Source: Eucommia ulmoides (lineage: Eukaryota > Streptophyta > Magnoliopsida > Garryales > Eucommiaceae). From it: a stretch of 64,000 nt of DNA. The notes below the pieces were generated by a model, which was not told where the DNA came from, searched no databases, and saw nothing but the letters and a program-made list of their open reading frames with translations. The number at the start of each line of letters is the position of its first letter. Within the stretch, counting starts at the first letter, position 1. Shown here one piece after another: positions 31,442-42,749 of the stretch. Where the stretch lies: positions 35,663,534-35,727,533 of the forward strand of contig CM028330.1 of NCBI GenBank assembly GCA_016647705.1, written 5' to 3'. Position numbers and translations under genes: made by a program.

Positions 31442-34400
31442 CTGCAAAGAGCAACACATTCCCGTTCAAAGTGTATAATCAAAACAAAGATTTTGTAACA
31501 GATATGTAGCAAATTAGAGCATGCCACATCAAGGTGGGTCCCTAAGCGCAGGATAAAAACAGGCATCACTTCATTTTTTAGGCTGCATTTGGTGTTCGTT
31601 ACCATTTCTGTTTTTGTGTTCTTTGCTCCTATTCTCTGTTTCCAGGAAACAAGCAAAGCAAAGTATAAAACACAGCACAAATAGAAACAACCAGTCAACT
31701 ATACCAGATGAGTTATCTACCTCATATCAAAGACAAGAATTTTCAAAACCTTATCCAGATGGAAAATGTGTAAACAGCTAGGGATGCAATTTATAAGGAA
31801 TGCAGCAATAAAAACAACCATGTGCCAAAAATATTTAGGAAAAATATACCACGTCAGAGACATCAAACAACAGACATAATGTGACATTCTTTCGTTCTGC
31901 CACACCATTTTGTTCACGTGTATAAGAGCAATTAAGTTGCTGAAAGATGCCTCTTTTGCTAGGTTTAGACCAAATTCATTGGTTAAATATTCTCGACCAC
32001 TATCAAATCTGACATTGTGAACAACAATGTATGATTGAGTTTTTATATTATGAAGAAAGGGAGTAAAGGGTTTCAGACTTCTTTTTCATTAAGTATATCA
32101 AAGTGCAACACAGTTATTAATCATCTATAGATGTGACGTAGTAACAATGTTGAAAAATGACCGTGACAGGAGAAGAACCTCATACATCAGAATGAATGAG
32201 GTCAAAGGCACTAGGGGCATGATGCATGGGAGAAGTAAATGAAGTGCACGTATAGTTTGACAATTCATGCACCACACATTTAAATTTAAAACCTTTGAAG
32301 TTTTATTCAAAGATGGAAATAACCAACATAACTATTGAAAATTCACGTCTTAAACAGGCAATGCCAGAGGTCTACAGTTTTAAAAGAACAAAAACAATAT
32401 CGAAGGCTGGTAAAACAGAAGCTTCCACTGGACGGAGGTACTAATGAAAAAGGTGGATCCCCAAAGTAGTAGAGTCCATTGCGCTCATATCCCCCACTAA
32501 AAATCTTCTGCAAAGTTAGGTCCTAAAAGAAAAAATGATCTGGTAAGAAAATAACTGCACAACTAAAATTCTTAGTAAGACTACTAACAAATAACAGATT
32601 ATAGGCAAAGTCAGGGACAAAGTAAACCAAACAAAGAGTGATCTGAGGATAAGCAGTCATTTCCCTGACACTGGATGGAAATGAAGGTTCCATCAGCAAT
32701 ACGAATAGACTAGTCAATTGAAGTGACGAGACTGAAGTACATAGCTCAACAGTCATGTGATTATTGGCACCGGAATCCAAAATCCAAGTTGGTTGGTCTA
32801 AGTTCCCATGAAGAGCAGTAGGAATTCTTGTTGTTATGAACTATTGTTGGATTGGAAGATGATGTCAGACCCAAGTGCAGCTGTAGCAGAGCAATCTGAG
32901 ATTGAAGTTGACTATAATCTAGTGCGCCGAGGTCAACTAATACGAGGAACACCTTTCCCTCTTACGCCTCCATGATTCCAAGAGTATTGTTGCTTCAATT
33001 CCGGGTGGAAAACAAAACAATTGTCAATGAGGTGACCGATCTTGCAACAATGTTGACCATGCGGATGGGTACCTATTGGGCGAGAACCAGAAGGTGCAGC
33101 GAAGGCCATCTGCTCTCTGACTGGAGGAGAGGGCTCAAGTGCTATCAGAACTCATCATCGTTCATTACCATCCAAGGTAGCAAATGCCTAGTATAAAGAG
33201 GCCATTGGTGATATATTTAAAATCCGAGTTCAAAGATTCTCAAACTAAAGTTTTGAACCCAGGGATTTGATTAGTCTAGCGGCAATCAAGGCGTTTAGTC
33301 TCAACAACATCATCATTGTAAAGTGTTAATGGTTAATACTAGGCCGGCTCTTCCAATCTAGTCTGAAGATATCCAAAGCAATTAGCGGCAGATAACTACA
33401 AGGTTGTCTAGGAGACAAGAGAGATCTCACGATAAAGCTCGAATATTCGGTAATCATGTATTGCATGGGCTCACATCTTCGTAGGGCAGCCCATAGCCCA
33501 TGGGCTGTCTCATATTCATGAACATATTATGGATACAATCTTCCATTGAGTTGAACATCTATCCCAAGATGACACAATTGTCTGCATCCCACAGAGCGAA
33601 AGCAAACGGACACTCTGTTACCTAGATGACAAAGATTAAAAAACTATCATTTCCTAGTACATCAGGGACAACGGAGGAGACAGAACCAGCTGGACAACGC
33701 CGCTAATTCACAGCTAGGACAAGGCTACTGACCCAAAAGAAGGGCCGCAAACTGTTTGCCTGGGATAGAGGGATGGCCACAGGACAGAGGGACAACCAGG
33801 AAGTTGCTGCTGCGGGAGAGATAGGGAGTCCAAAACTGCTGCCATGGGACAGAGTAAGGCAGAGATGATGCTACTGTGGAACAGCCGAAAAGCCATGAAG
33901 ATGCTGCCGCAGGACAGATGGGGGGCTGCAAACTGCTACGGCGGGGCAAAGGACGTGAAGCTGCTGTCGAAAAACGAGTGAGGGCTGCAAAATGCTGCCG
34001 CGAGACAGATGGCGGGGGGGGCGAAAACTGCTGCCGCAGAACAAAGGAGAGCCGTGAAGCTGCTGCTGCATGATGGACAAGGGGCCAAGAAGCACTGCAG
34101 GACAGATAGGCGGCCATGAAGCTGCTGCTGAGGGACAAATGACGGTGGGGGCCTAGATGTTCTAGCAGTGGCGGTGGCTAGGGTTTGAGGGCAGCAGGTG
34201 TTTGGGTATTTCCGCCTTTTTTTATTCTTTTGCTTTGGATACCAAAAAGAATATAAGCGAAAGAATATTTTTGTAAATTACATTGAGCCTAGGGTAAACA
34301 AGGAAGGAAATCACCCTAATAAATGGGCTGATAAACGAAATAATAAATAATACACTAAAAATAAATATTTCAACAATTTGCATTTCCAGCATGTGTTCAC

Positions 34401-37400
34401 GGAATTAAATTCCACAATTAATTTGTTGGCTAATCTGGGTTGTTTTGAGAATAAGGAGTCTGCGCAGTGGGATGATCTTCCAACTCGGCTTAAAGGTCTT
34501 ATCCGCATGGACAGACGTGGCAATACTTATATCAAGAATTAATTTCTTTAATTTTTTGGGCTTTTCAGACTGGTATCAATAGTAAACTTTGGATTAGGGG
34601 TTGTCCCCCCAGCTTCATGAGCTGTATTTCTTTGTTCGAGGGGAAGTTCTATGCTGCTTATTTGTATTCTTTTTCCAGACAGGTCTAGCCCCTAAATTAT
34701 GATTTTGGTGATTAATAAAACTTCCCTAATCATCATCGTCGTCGTAGGAAAATAGTTTTGGTAAAATATCTTAATCGTCTGTTTATTAACCTATTCTAAT
34801 ATATTTGTTTGAATTGACCAATTTTCTTTAATGCACAATAGATACACTTGACGACACTTATTCATGCGGTTATTGCGAAGGCGGTGGCCGGAGAAGACGA
34901 TGACAGCAGTGGCTGGAGAAGACAATAGCGGTGGGTGGAGGCTTATTAACTAATATTTTTAGATAAAAAGACCTAAATGCCCTCTTTGTAAAATATATAT
35001 ATTTAAAAAAAAAATTATTTTTTACAAAAATTCACAAAAGCTTGCTGCAGTTTCGGCAACGTTTTCAATTTGGGGGTAACTGGATGACCCTTTCCCATTA
35101 TCATCTATGGATTGGGCTTCCAAGTAGGTGACACTGTCGATTAAACGACCAACTTCTCTTTCGAGAGCTTTGACTTCTTTGCTTGAGGGGAAGATCTATG
35201 CCGCTTATTCGTATTCTTTTTCCAGATAGGTCTAGCCCCTAAATTATGATTTTTGGTGATTAATAAAACTTCCCTAATCATCATCGTCATCGTAGGAAAA
35301 TAGTTTTGGTAAAATATCTAAATCGTGTGTTTATTAACCTATTCTAATACATTTGTTTGAATTGACCAATTTTCTTTAATGCGCAATAGATACACTTGAT
35401 GACACTTATTCATGCGGTTATTGCTCCTAACAAGCAAAGTTCCATTTAGAGAAAGAAAGAGAGGAGAATGTTACCATAGTGTGCTTGTGACATGTGACTT
35501 TAATATGATTATTACAATTGGAAAGGTGTACAAAATAATTCACTAGTAATATTTTTGCATTTATACGGGCTAGTTAGAAAAGTGTAGCACATGATTCAAG
35601 TGATGTTGCACATAATTTTTCATTTCCTTCGCCGAGTGTGTTTGTTTTCATATTATTTTCCACAATAACCTAATTGTATGATGAAATTTAGCGTTTGAGT
35701 TATGCACTGGAATAAATTGTACGTATTAATTGCCCCAATAAATATTATTTAGGGTATTTGTCACTTACCTCCCCGGTCATTTTACCTAAAACCACAAAAC
35801 TTCCCAATCATTTGCAAAATACCGGTCTACCCTTATTATTTTGGTTAAACACCATTTGATTCCTCTCTAGGTCAAAATTAAAGAAATTTTAATTGTAATG
35901 ATAATTTTACCCTTAACAATTTAAAAATAATCAAAAATTAAAACACATAAATATCCCTTGAAGGTTTTTTTTTTCTTTTATTTAAAAAAAAAAAAAAAAA
36001 AAAACAAACAAACAAACAAACAAACATTTCCTTCACCTTTTTGCGATAACATTCCGATTTTAAAAAATAAAGTTTAATAAATTCACTAATGCCCCTATTT
36101 AATAAAATATATTTTTTCACCCCTTTTATTTCTTAAGGAAAAAAAAAAGAAAACTTAAACCCCCCACCCACCCCTGTTGGATTTCTTCTTAACTCCCTGC
36201 CAGCACCCCGTCATCTTTCTCCTTCTTCTTTTTCTTCTTTCTTGAGAGCTGACGCTGCGTGTGACCGGCCACGCTGCTCGGATATCTACAGATTCGGCAC
36301 TGCGACCGTTACCATTATGTAACCCCATACCGCGATTTAAATCCTAGCTCTAGATAGTCAATTTGTAATCCATTCATTTGATAGCAACTTTGAACACGAT
36401 GAATAAATTGGAGTGCCAATAAGAATTTTTCAATAAGAAATTCTTTCTATTTTGGTCCATAAGAAGTATATTGAAGGTGCAAGGGCAAAATAGTATTTTC
36501 ATTGATTATGTAACAGAAAATTAGTTTTGCACTTTAGTAGTCAAAGTGCCCATTTCTAAAGTCTAGTAGGCTAAAAGTTAAAATCGACCAAAGTACAAGG
36601 AGGCAAAGTGCAATAAAACCCCAAAGAAAAGTGTTCGCAACTAAACTATATTGAACATGATACTTCATTTCTAGGAATGTTACCATTGGTATTTCAAATT
36701 CAGTTGAATGATACCCAAAGGGTATTTTGGTTGTTTAATAATTAACGTTTTTCTATTTTAAGTAGATGTTATTAGGGGTGTTTTGGGCATTTAATATGAT
36801 GTGTAGACTAACTTCAATTGAAATGCATTGAATAAAAACTTGAATGTCCTTGATAGACCAATTAGTTAGTAAGGACTTAATAAGATTCTAGCCCTCTCTA
36901 GATTAATTGTTAGTTTGTTAGAGATAGTTTGTTAGTAGAATCTGTTAGAGTGTTTGTTAAGTTGGGGTTAATAAATAGCAAGCATGGGCTTGAGGTTAGG
37001 GATTGGAAAATTGGGAATTGAATGGGAGAGACTAGGCTCTCGAAATCCTAAAACTAGGAGAGACCGGGCTCTCGAAATCCCGGCATTAATTCACTATTTC
37101 TGTTTTCAGTTGTATTTCTAATTCATTGAATTAGTGAATTTTCATCTCGTTTCCTTATAGTTTTGTTCCCAAATTCTTCATGTTAGTGGTTAGTTGTTTT
37201 TGTTCTATCACGCGTATTTTCGGGTTTAATTAAGTTTTTTCGGGTTTAATTAAGTTAGCAAGGTCATTTTTTTGAATTAAGTAAATGTTAATAAGGGATA
37301 TTTTAGGTACTCAAAAAATTACAAAATGACATTACAGGGATAATTTCATCATTTACGAAATTATCTAATTAAGCTGAATGCCATTAAGGGGTACTTTTAC

Positions 37401-39459
37401 TATTATGAAATTGGGAAGTTGACCAAGGAAACTGGATGGGCATATTGTCACATATTTCAGGTATGTGACAATATGTATTAGTTTGTTGCGACAGGAGTCA
37501 TGGCTAAATGAACCTGATTTAGCCATATTCAACTACTACATATTTCAGGTAGTCTAGTCCTTCACGCGGATCAAAAAAACCCAAAACCACCTAGTTTGCA
37601 TCTAAAAATGTGTTAACACCACTTTAACTAAGCTTCAAGTTCCCGGCGCACTTGCTCTAACATGACGTCAAGAAAATGGCAATCCTAGTGACACTGACCA
37701 GCACAAATGAGACAGTGCAACAATTTGATCATGAAAACGATCTTTAATAGTAGCTGACCTGGCATATACTGCATTGAGTATCATCTCCATCTCCACTACA
37801 TTTGTTTAACTGTTCCTTGTGAGTAGTAGGCTGATAGATGCATCTCGTAAGACAATTAAACAACATCTCTTCTGGTAGTGCTGTACTAACATTACCCATC
37901 TTTTCCTCCAGCTCTAATAATTCCTGTTAGTAGTGGCAGACCATGTTAGAAATAGCACACTTATCTATACAAGCAGCATAGTGGTAGAAACAAACCTCAT
38001 ATGACATGTTATCAATATCCAGTCTCATGTCTCTATGCTGATCATAGAAGCCAAGCCCACCTAGGAATAAGTTTGTCTCCAGAGCAAGTAGTTGCTGCAA
38101 AGAGAGAAGTTTCAGACATCAACAGCCAATTCGGAAAATTAACAACCATCAATTTATTACCTCATATGTCAGTTCTTCATCTTGTTCAATCCTCTCAAGT
38201 GCTAGTAGTACCTGACAAGTAAAAGAATATCTCAGAATACCCATTGTTACGGTAAACAACACCACCAAGAACAACTATTATACACATACCTCTGCAATCC
38301 CATCCATGTTGTACCGTCGTAAGCGATCACGATTCATTAAATGGGAAATGCTGAGGTCTCCAGAGCTGTTGGGCACAACACTAGGTAAATTATCCTCATC
38401 ATTACCCATACGGCTGTAAGATCTCAAACAAGTAGATGCTTCTGTAGAAAACTGGTGTGAGGAACTAGTAATATTCATACTAAATGGTGTTTCTGGTTGA
38501 AGCACTTGTGAAGTCATATCAGGAGACTCGGTCGGTAATGTGTCCCTCCCGCTTGCTTGATTAGGGAGGCCTATTCTATCGTTGGTCTTCACTATCCTTC
38601 GAGTTCTCACTGAAGAAATACCAATATCCCTGCCAGGAAAATTTCTGGCGGGTCTCGAATCAGAAATGGAGATTCCATTTCTAGACTGAGAAACACGGCT
38701 GTCTTCAAATGAAGGTCCAACAATCTTCTTCCCTTTGGAAGAGGAACTGCTTTCTCCTTCAGAGTTTCTCTTCTTCACCATATCCCTCTTCCTAATGCCA
38801 TTTGATTCCGAGGATGAGGATGAACAGTCTTGTGAGACGACATCTGATATAGAGTTGCATCTAAGATTTCTCAGACCATACCTGCTACTATTCCTAAGCC
38901 ACTGACCAGAGTTTTTAGATGCCGAGGTAACAGAAGAACCTGGTTGAGCATCTTGATTGCCCAATCCATAGTTTTGTCGAAATATTCTACGAGATCTATT
39001 TGATGCACTGGAGCTCCCATCTTCACCCGACTCATCAACTTTATCCTCTGCTTCAAATTTTGTTTGTGTCATATTTGCTGAAGTGGGAATCACTGGAACA
39101 TCTACCTCATCCTGCGCACTACCAGATTCAGATGAATATGTCTCTGATTGAGAATCAAGCTTTTTTCTAGATTCCTGAAAACATTTTCTTGCACTGATCA
39201 CCATGGAGGAAGTCCTGGACGGACTGGCAACTATCTTCTTACCACTTGAAGAACGGAAAGGCGACTTTGGGTATTTAACTTTCTCCGAAGATCCAATCTG
39301 GGACCTTTTCATATAGTTGAGTCTTCCACTGCAGCCAATCCGGTTGCAGAATTGAGTATTTGGTTCTCTGTTGTCAGCTGTACCTCTCAAGACTGGGCTG
39401 GATCCCTTTCTAGGGGCTACAACCCCACCAGCAGTTCTTTTACCAGAATATTCATCCAT
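31292..39459 (-). CDS. HIP1-like: RING-H2 E3 ubiquitin ligase, HIP1/RHG1A type (five coding exons)
   Basis: Coding exons on the minus strand are 39459-38290, 38211-38161, 38094-37996, 37923-37759 and 31441-31292, all with GT donors and AG acceptors. Joined they keep frame and give 544 residues. Residues 1-390 are Ser-rich and basic with no fold seen, starting MDEYSGKR, as in plant HIP1/RHG1A proteins. Residues 391-490 match the family's conserved block (ALERIEQDEELTYEQLLALE, then YDQHRDMRLDIDNMSYE). The RING-H2 finger is C491, C494, C509, H511, H514, C517, C528, C531, all present, and the C-terminus is SQSSLPF. The family transfers ubiquitin from an E2 enzyme to substrates; this protein's substrate is unknown. 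A 6.3-kb intron splits the RING. The longer open frame reaching 39642 is intron read-through. The family assignment rests on sequence recognition. Confidence 0.92.
31700..33650 (-). mobile_element. Copia-type retrotransposon remnant in the 6.3-kb intron
   Basis: Minus-strand pieces run in copia order. A gag zinc knuckle (HCCKIGHLIDNC, then FHPEL) is near 33000-33060. The protease has a PTWILDSGANNH-like sequence at 32740-32790 (one frameshift), followed by a FSSVREMTA-type loop and FAYNLLFVSSLTKNFSCAVI before 32523. An integrase C-terminal stretch with FPKYFWHMVVFIAAFLINCIPS lies at 31717-31917. Frames are broken and RT is absent. It lies in the same orientation as the host gene, inside the intron that splits the RING. 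Confidence 0.75.
33720..34140. repeat. GC-rich imperfect minisatellite in the intron
   Basis: About ten degenerate copies of a roughly 40-bp unit are built on GGACAGATGG...GCTGCAAACTGCTGCCGC and the alternate GCCGTGAAGCTGCTGCTG. The repeat opens long Ser/Leu/Pro-rich frames on the minus strand that are not taken as genes. Confidence 0.65.
34375..34542 (+). pseudogene. LINE-type RNase H tail fragment
   Basis: The plus strand reads FTELNSTINLLANLGCF, then DDLPTRLKGLIRMDRRG, and stops at 34540-34542. The ANLGC ... LP ... L ... MDRRG pattern is like the end of the RNase H domain of plant LINE reverse transcriptase proteins. It is truncated upstream. Its orientation is opposite to the host gene. 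Confidence 0.45.
34625..34876 (+). repeat. Direct repeat of about 250 bp, first copy
   Basis: The text from GAGGGGAAGTTCTATGC through TTCATGCGGTTATTGC recurs at 35176-35427 with few changes. It begins just downstream of the LINE-type tail and includes TAATAAAACTTCCC, possibly its 3' untranslated end. Confidence 0.85.
35176..35427 (+). repeat. Direct repeat of about 250 bp, second copy
   Basis: Same sequence as 34625-34876 (GGGGAAGATCTATGCCGC to GCGGTTATTGC). The 300 bp between copies carry other sequence, including a GC-rich GGTGG patch near 34880-34940. Confidence 0.85.
35745..36170. mobile_element. Fragment related to the long-TIR element at 29117
   Basis: The start GGGTATTTGTCACTTACCTC and later TAATTTTACCCTTAACAATTT closely resemble the TIR region of 29117-29400 (GTCATTGACC, then TTTTACCCTTGACTATTT). 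Only one side is evident. It contains A and CAAA runs (35984-36027). Confidence 0.4.
36171..36829. other. Intron sequence without recognised features
   Basis: This part of the HIP1-like intron is AT-rich and contains no coding domain or repeat that I can identify. Confidence 0.35.
36830..37250. mobile_element. Possible copia-type LTR remnant in the intron
   Basis: The text TGTTAGAGTGTTTGTTAAG followed by GGTTAATAAATAGC (TATA-like) and a duplicated AGAGAC(C/T)(A/G)GGCTCTCGAAATCC phrase resembles a short copia LTR. Ends and target duplication are not established, and no primer site is seen. Confidence 0.3.
37759..37923 (-). CDS. HIP1-like: HIP1-like exon, 165 bp, first half of RING
   Basis: The acceptor CTAACAG and donor CCAG-GTCAGC bound 55 codons, from ELLELEEKMGNVSTALPEE to the first zinc pair CSICQ. 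The donor opens the 6.3-kb intron. Confidence 0.9.
37996..38094 (-). CDS. HIP1-like: HIP1-like exon, 99 bp
   Basis: The acceptor TCTTTGCAG and donor GAG-GTTTGT bound 33 codons containing LGGLGFYDQHRDMRLDID. It is phase 0 at both ends. Confidence 0.9.
38161..38211 (-). CDS. HIP1-like: HIP1-like exon, 51 bp
   Basis: The acceptor TTGTCAG and donor GAG-GTAATA bound 17 codons, VLLALERIEQDEELTYE, a conserved segment of the family. It is phase 0 at both ends. Confidence 0.9.
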
Positions 39460-39461
39460 TT
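38290..39461 (-). CDS. HIP1-like: HIP1-like exon with start codon (residues 1-390)
   Basis: The acceptor CTTTCTCAG precedes AA-ATG, so the exon starts two bases before the ATG at 39457-39459. The donor is GCAGAG followed by GTATGTGT at 38289. The 1170 coding bases end on a codon boundary. The product is Ser-rich (about a fifth serine by eye) with basic patches such as KKRNSEGESSSSSKGKK, plausibly nuclear, though this is inference. Confidence 0.9.
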
Positions 39462-40593
39462 CTGAGAAAGCAATAATGAAATCGGCTTTAAGACTTCTGC
39501 ATGTTATTGATACCAACTGCTCATACCTTAACGTTGCGTTTGGTAAGTTGGAATGGAATGGACATAATAGCTGTAGTACTGGATAAACATAATACCATTC
39601 TATGGTGGCATTCGGTACATCTATTATGGTCAATAGCAACAAAATTTAAATGACAATCTTGCAATCACCACTTCAAATAGACTTTAGTTGCCGCTTCAAA
39701 TTTCAAACTTCAAAGTCACGATTCTGCAGTTCATATTATGGTGCTTACCGGGACTTCGCTCATGACAAAAACCTTATATTAGTCCATTAATATTCAAGTT
39801 CTTATATTGACAAACATTTTACTGGACCAACTACTACGGAGCAAAATATGGAAATTAAGCTGATCAAAACTAAACCAAAATAAACTTCTCAAACATCTAA
39901 ATTAGCCAATATGAAATAAATGATCACGTCAGTGGACTGAAATTCAAATATGTAGTGAAAGCACTTCAAGACAGAAGATGGCGCTCGAGAAATTCCAAGC
40001 CTTCTATCAAGTCAAAATTCAAATACTAATTAAAAGATTATTTTAGAAGAGGCCATATATCCATCATTGAAAAAAAAAACAATCATATGATCAGCCATCC
40101 AGAAACACAACCCAAATATTGATCAGCTCAGGGCACAAATTAAAAGAACAAAAACAAAAAGACCATATGCTGACAGGGTCATAATTTCACAGGACATAGG
40201 AAAAAGAAAATTCATTCCCCTTTTATTTGTCAAAGAGACTTTGTCGTTGATTCACTGATTCGGATATCATCGTTCTGACTTTTCACTAATTAAAAACCAT
40301 CTTCCCCAAAATTAAGCCGGCCATCAAACTGACCTAACAAACACAGAAGCAAGACGAATAGACGCACATACATATACAAACCAACATATAGATCATTATT
40401 TTTATCCATGACATGAAAATTAATCAAAGAAAAATCACGCAATCGATTACTCATAATTAAAAATTTAATTTTAAAAAAATACCTCAATAGGGGTTCAATC
40501 AATATATAAACGCGGACCAAGGAGAAGTATCGTTATTCATAATATTCCCATCTTGTATTTGAATTATTGTGAGAAGATGAACTATCGTTTTAC
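39462..40593 (-). other. Intron 1 of the HIP1-like gene
   Basis: AT-rich and non-coding. Near the coding exon, GCGTTTGGTAAGTTGGAATG (39534) and GGCATTCGGTACATC (39609) resemble the ends of the GTTTGGTA-terminus MITEs, so a small MITE remnant may lie at 39530-39625. Confidence 0.5.
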
Positions 40594-40860
40594 CTTAGCT
40601 TGTCGTTGTTCTTCTTCTCCAGATGAAGGAAAAGAGAAAACGAAAAGAATAGATTTGTGTGTGAAGCAAAGCAAGAGACGCAAGGGAGAAGGAACAGAAG
40701 CAACGCGTAACGCAAGATCCGAGAGTGATGGAATGGTGGACGAAGCAAAACAAACCCACCCTGAATTGCCGTCCTGCGGGTTGATCCACAACCCTTGGAT
40801 TCAATGAATTGGAGCGTCAGAGATAGCCGGCTGTGCGAGACGTCATGTCGTGGCCCATTT
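40594..40860 (-). other. HIP1-like: Probable 5' untranslated first exon of the HIP1-like gene
   Basis: On the minus strand CAAGCTAAG is followed by GTAAAACG at 40593, a good donor. It is the only clear one upstream of the coding exon's acceptor at 39462. The exon would hold only untranslated sequence and the intron would be about 1.13 kb. The upstream limit (transcription start) is a guess. The overlapping frames on both strands look compositional. Confidence 0.5.
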
Positions 40861-41139
40861 AAGTCAGCCGAACAAGAACCATATGCTTATTTCTTTTTTT
40901 ATTTTTATGTTTTTTTGGCTGGATGGAACCAACCCCACCGCAAAGAGAGGGATTGAACTACAAAAAAGGAAAAAGATGGCCGCCTACCCATTATCACTTT
41001 GAAAATTGTATTTCATTGTTTCAAATTATTAATTTCAGATTCCTTTTATTTACGACCAAGTTAGGATGGATTGAACTCCAACTCATGGGTCACGGCCCAT
41101 TCGATTTTAAAAATTAATCTTTTAGAATTAAAAATCAAA

Positions 41140-42365
41140 ACAGTCCCCATTTGGTGGTCAGTGTTTTCATTCCATTCCAATTCAACCTAACCCAAAAATT
41201 CTGAATTTAATTTTTGAGAACACGTTTGGCAAACACAAAACTCAACCCAACCCAACTCAATTCAAAAAATAAGAATTAATTCTTAAAATCCTAAAAAAAT
41301 AAAAAACAAAATTTTATTTTATTTTTTTTCCCAAAAAAATAACCAGTTTTAGGGACACACTAGGCATTATTTTAAATGTTAATGATCTGCTCTTCGATCC
41401 CCGCATTCTCTTTTTCTCTCCTTTTATCATTTTTCGTTGTTATGCTTGTGAGTCGCCACCGCCTTCATCCTGGCCATTGCCATCTTCGTCGACTAGTTCC
41501 TCCTCGTCGCCGTGGTCCATTCACGACTATCGACCAGCCATCGTTGTCTTCGTTGAAGCTCACCATCATTGTGATTTCGATTGCTTACCAAGCCAGCCAT
41601 CGTCGTCTTCATCCAAGCCGGCCATCGTCGTGATTTCGATTGCTCACCAAGCCGGCCATTGTCGTCTTCGTCACCACCGGCCATCGTCTTCGCTATCCTC
41701 ACTATCGTCTTCGCATAACTCATCGTCGTCTCCTTTCTCGTACTCGCCATCGAACAAATCGAACAGATCAAAATCATTCATCCTCGCCATTGCTCATGAT
41801 TTTGATTTTGTTACTGAAATAACTAAATCGATTTAAGGTTCGATTTTGATTTCATTATTGAAATCGATCACGAAATCGATTTCGATTCTCGATTTCATTA
41901 ACCAAATTGATTTATGGTTTGAATTTAGGGTTCGATTTCATTGCTCAATGTGCGGTATCATTATCTATTTTGATTTCGATTTCATCACGATTTTCGATTT
42001 CGAAATTGAAATCGATTTTTGGTTTGGTTCTTGATTTTTGTTTAGGGTTCGTTCTTTATTTTAGTCTAGGGTTGGTTGTAGGTTTGGTTTAATTTCATGA
42101 AATCAATTTTCGGATTGGTGCTTGATTTGGAGATTTTTGTTAAATTTGGGAGTTTGGTTGAATAAATTCTATAATTGGTTTATGAAATCAATTTTAGGAT
42201 AATATCGTTACCAAACGTGATTCTATTCCCAGTAAAAAAAAAAAAAATATTGTCGTTACCAAACACAATTATGTTCCCATTAGGAAATAAAATTCTCAAC
42301 TCAGCTCAACCCAACCTATCTCAGTTGGGTTAAGAAAAGTGGAACACTAACCAAACGTCACCTTA
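41140..42365. mobile_element. Non-autonomous TIR element with trinucleotide-rich core
   Basis: The left end CCATTTGGTGGTCAGTGTTTTC and right end (reverse complement) GGTGACGTTTGGTTAGTGTTCC are imperfect TIRs of the same GTTTGG class as 30042-30674. The core has a CATCGTCGTCTTCGTC-type block (41440-41760) and a CGATTTCGATT-type block (41830-42060). Ser/His-rich and Phe-rich frames here are compositional. Only the right flank shows a TTA-like target, so the left boundary is uncertain. Confidence 0.5.
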
Positions 42366-42749
42366 GTTTTTATTTGAGTTTTAATTTTAAGATAGTATAT
42401 ATATACACTTTTGTTTATTTATAGTTTGACCTCAAATATATATGATATGGATGTAGTATTTATTTCACATGTTGTATTTTAAACTTAACGGTTTTGCGAT
42501 TTTATGATTTTTATTTCAGTCTATCGGTCTAAAAATCAACTTTAAAAAATCGGAGGCTTACGTTTTGGTTTGGGTTTGATGATAACAACACATTTGAGGT
42601 TTTTCATCATCTAATAAGTTGTTGTTCAGTTTGTATCTTAGACAAGTTAAATGGAATGGGATGAACTAATTTGTAAAACCTTTTTTTTTTTTTTTCACGT
42701 GCATATTTTTACTTGCATTTTAGAATATTTAGAAAGTAATAGGATCTAT
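42366..42749. other. AT-rich intergenic sequence
   Basis: I see no gene or repeat boundary here apart from homopolymer T and A runs. Confidence 0.4.

Noticed and set aside
33714..34138. Ser/Pro/Leu-rich frames on the minus strand
   Set aside because: They come from a degenerate minisatellite in an intron and no domain is visible.
39460..39642. N-terminal extension of the HIP1-like open frame
   Set aside because: A good splice acceptor (CTTTCTCAG) lies just before AA-ATG at 39461 and the family starts with MDEYSGKR, so the extension is intron.
40553..40807. Open frames on both strands over the first exon of the HIP1-like gene
   Set aside because: No recognisable domain; the region is better explained as a 5' untranslated exon with a donor at 40593.
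41376..41836. Ser/His-rich open frames
   Set aside because: They are compositional, from the trinucleotide-rich core of a TIR element.
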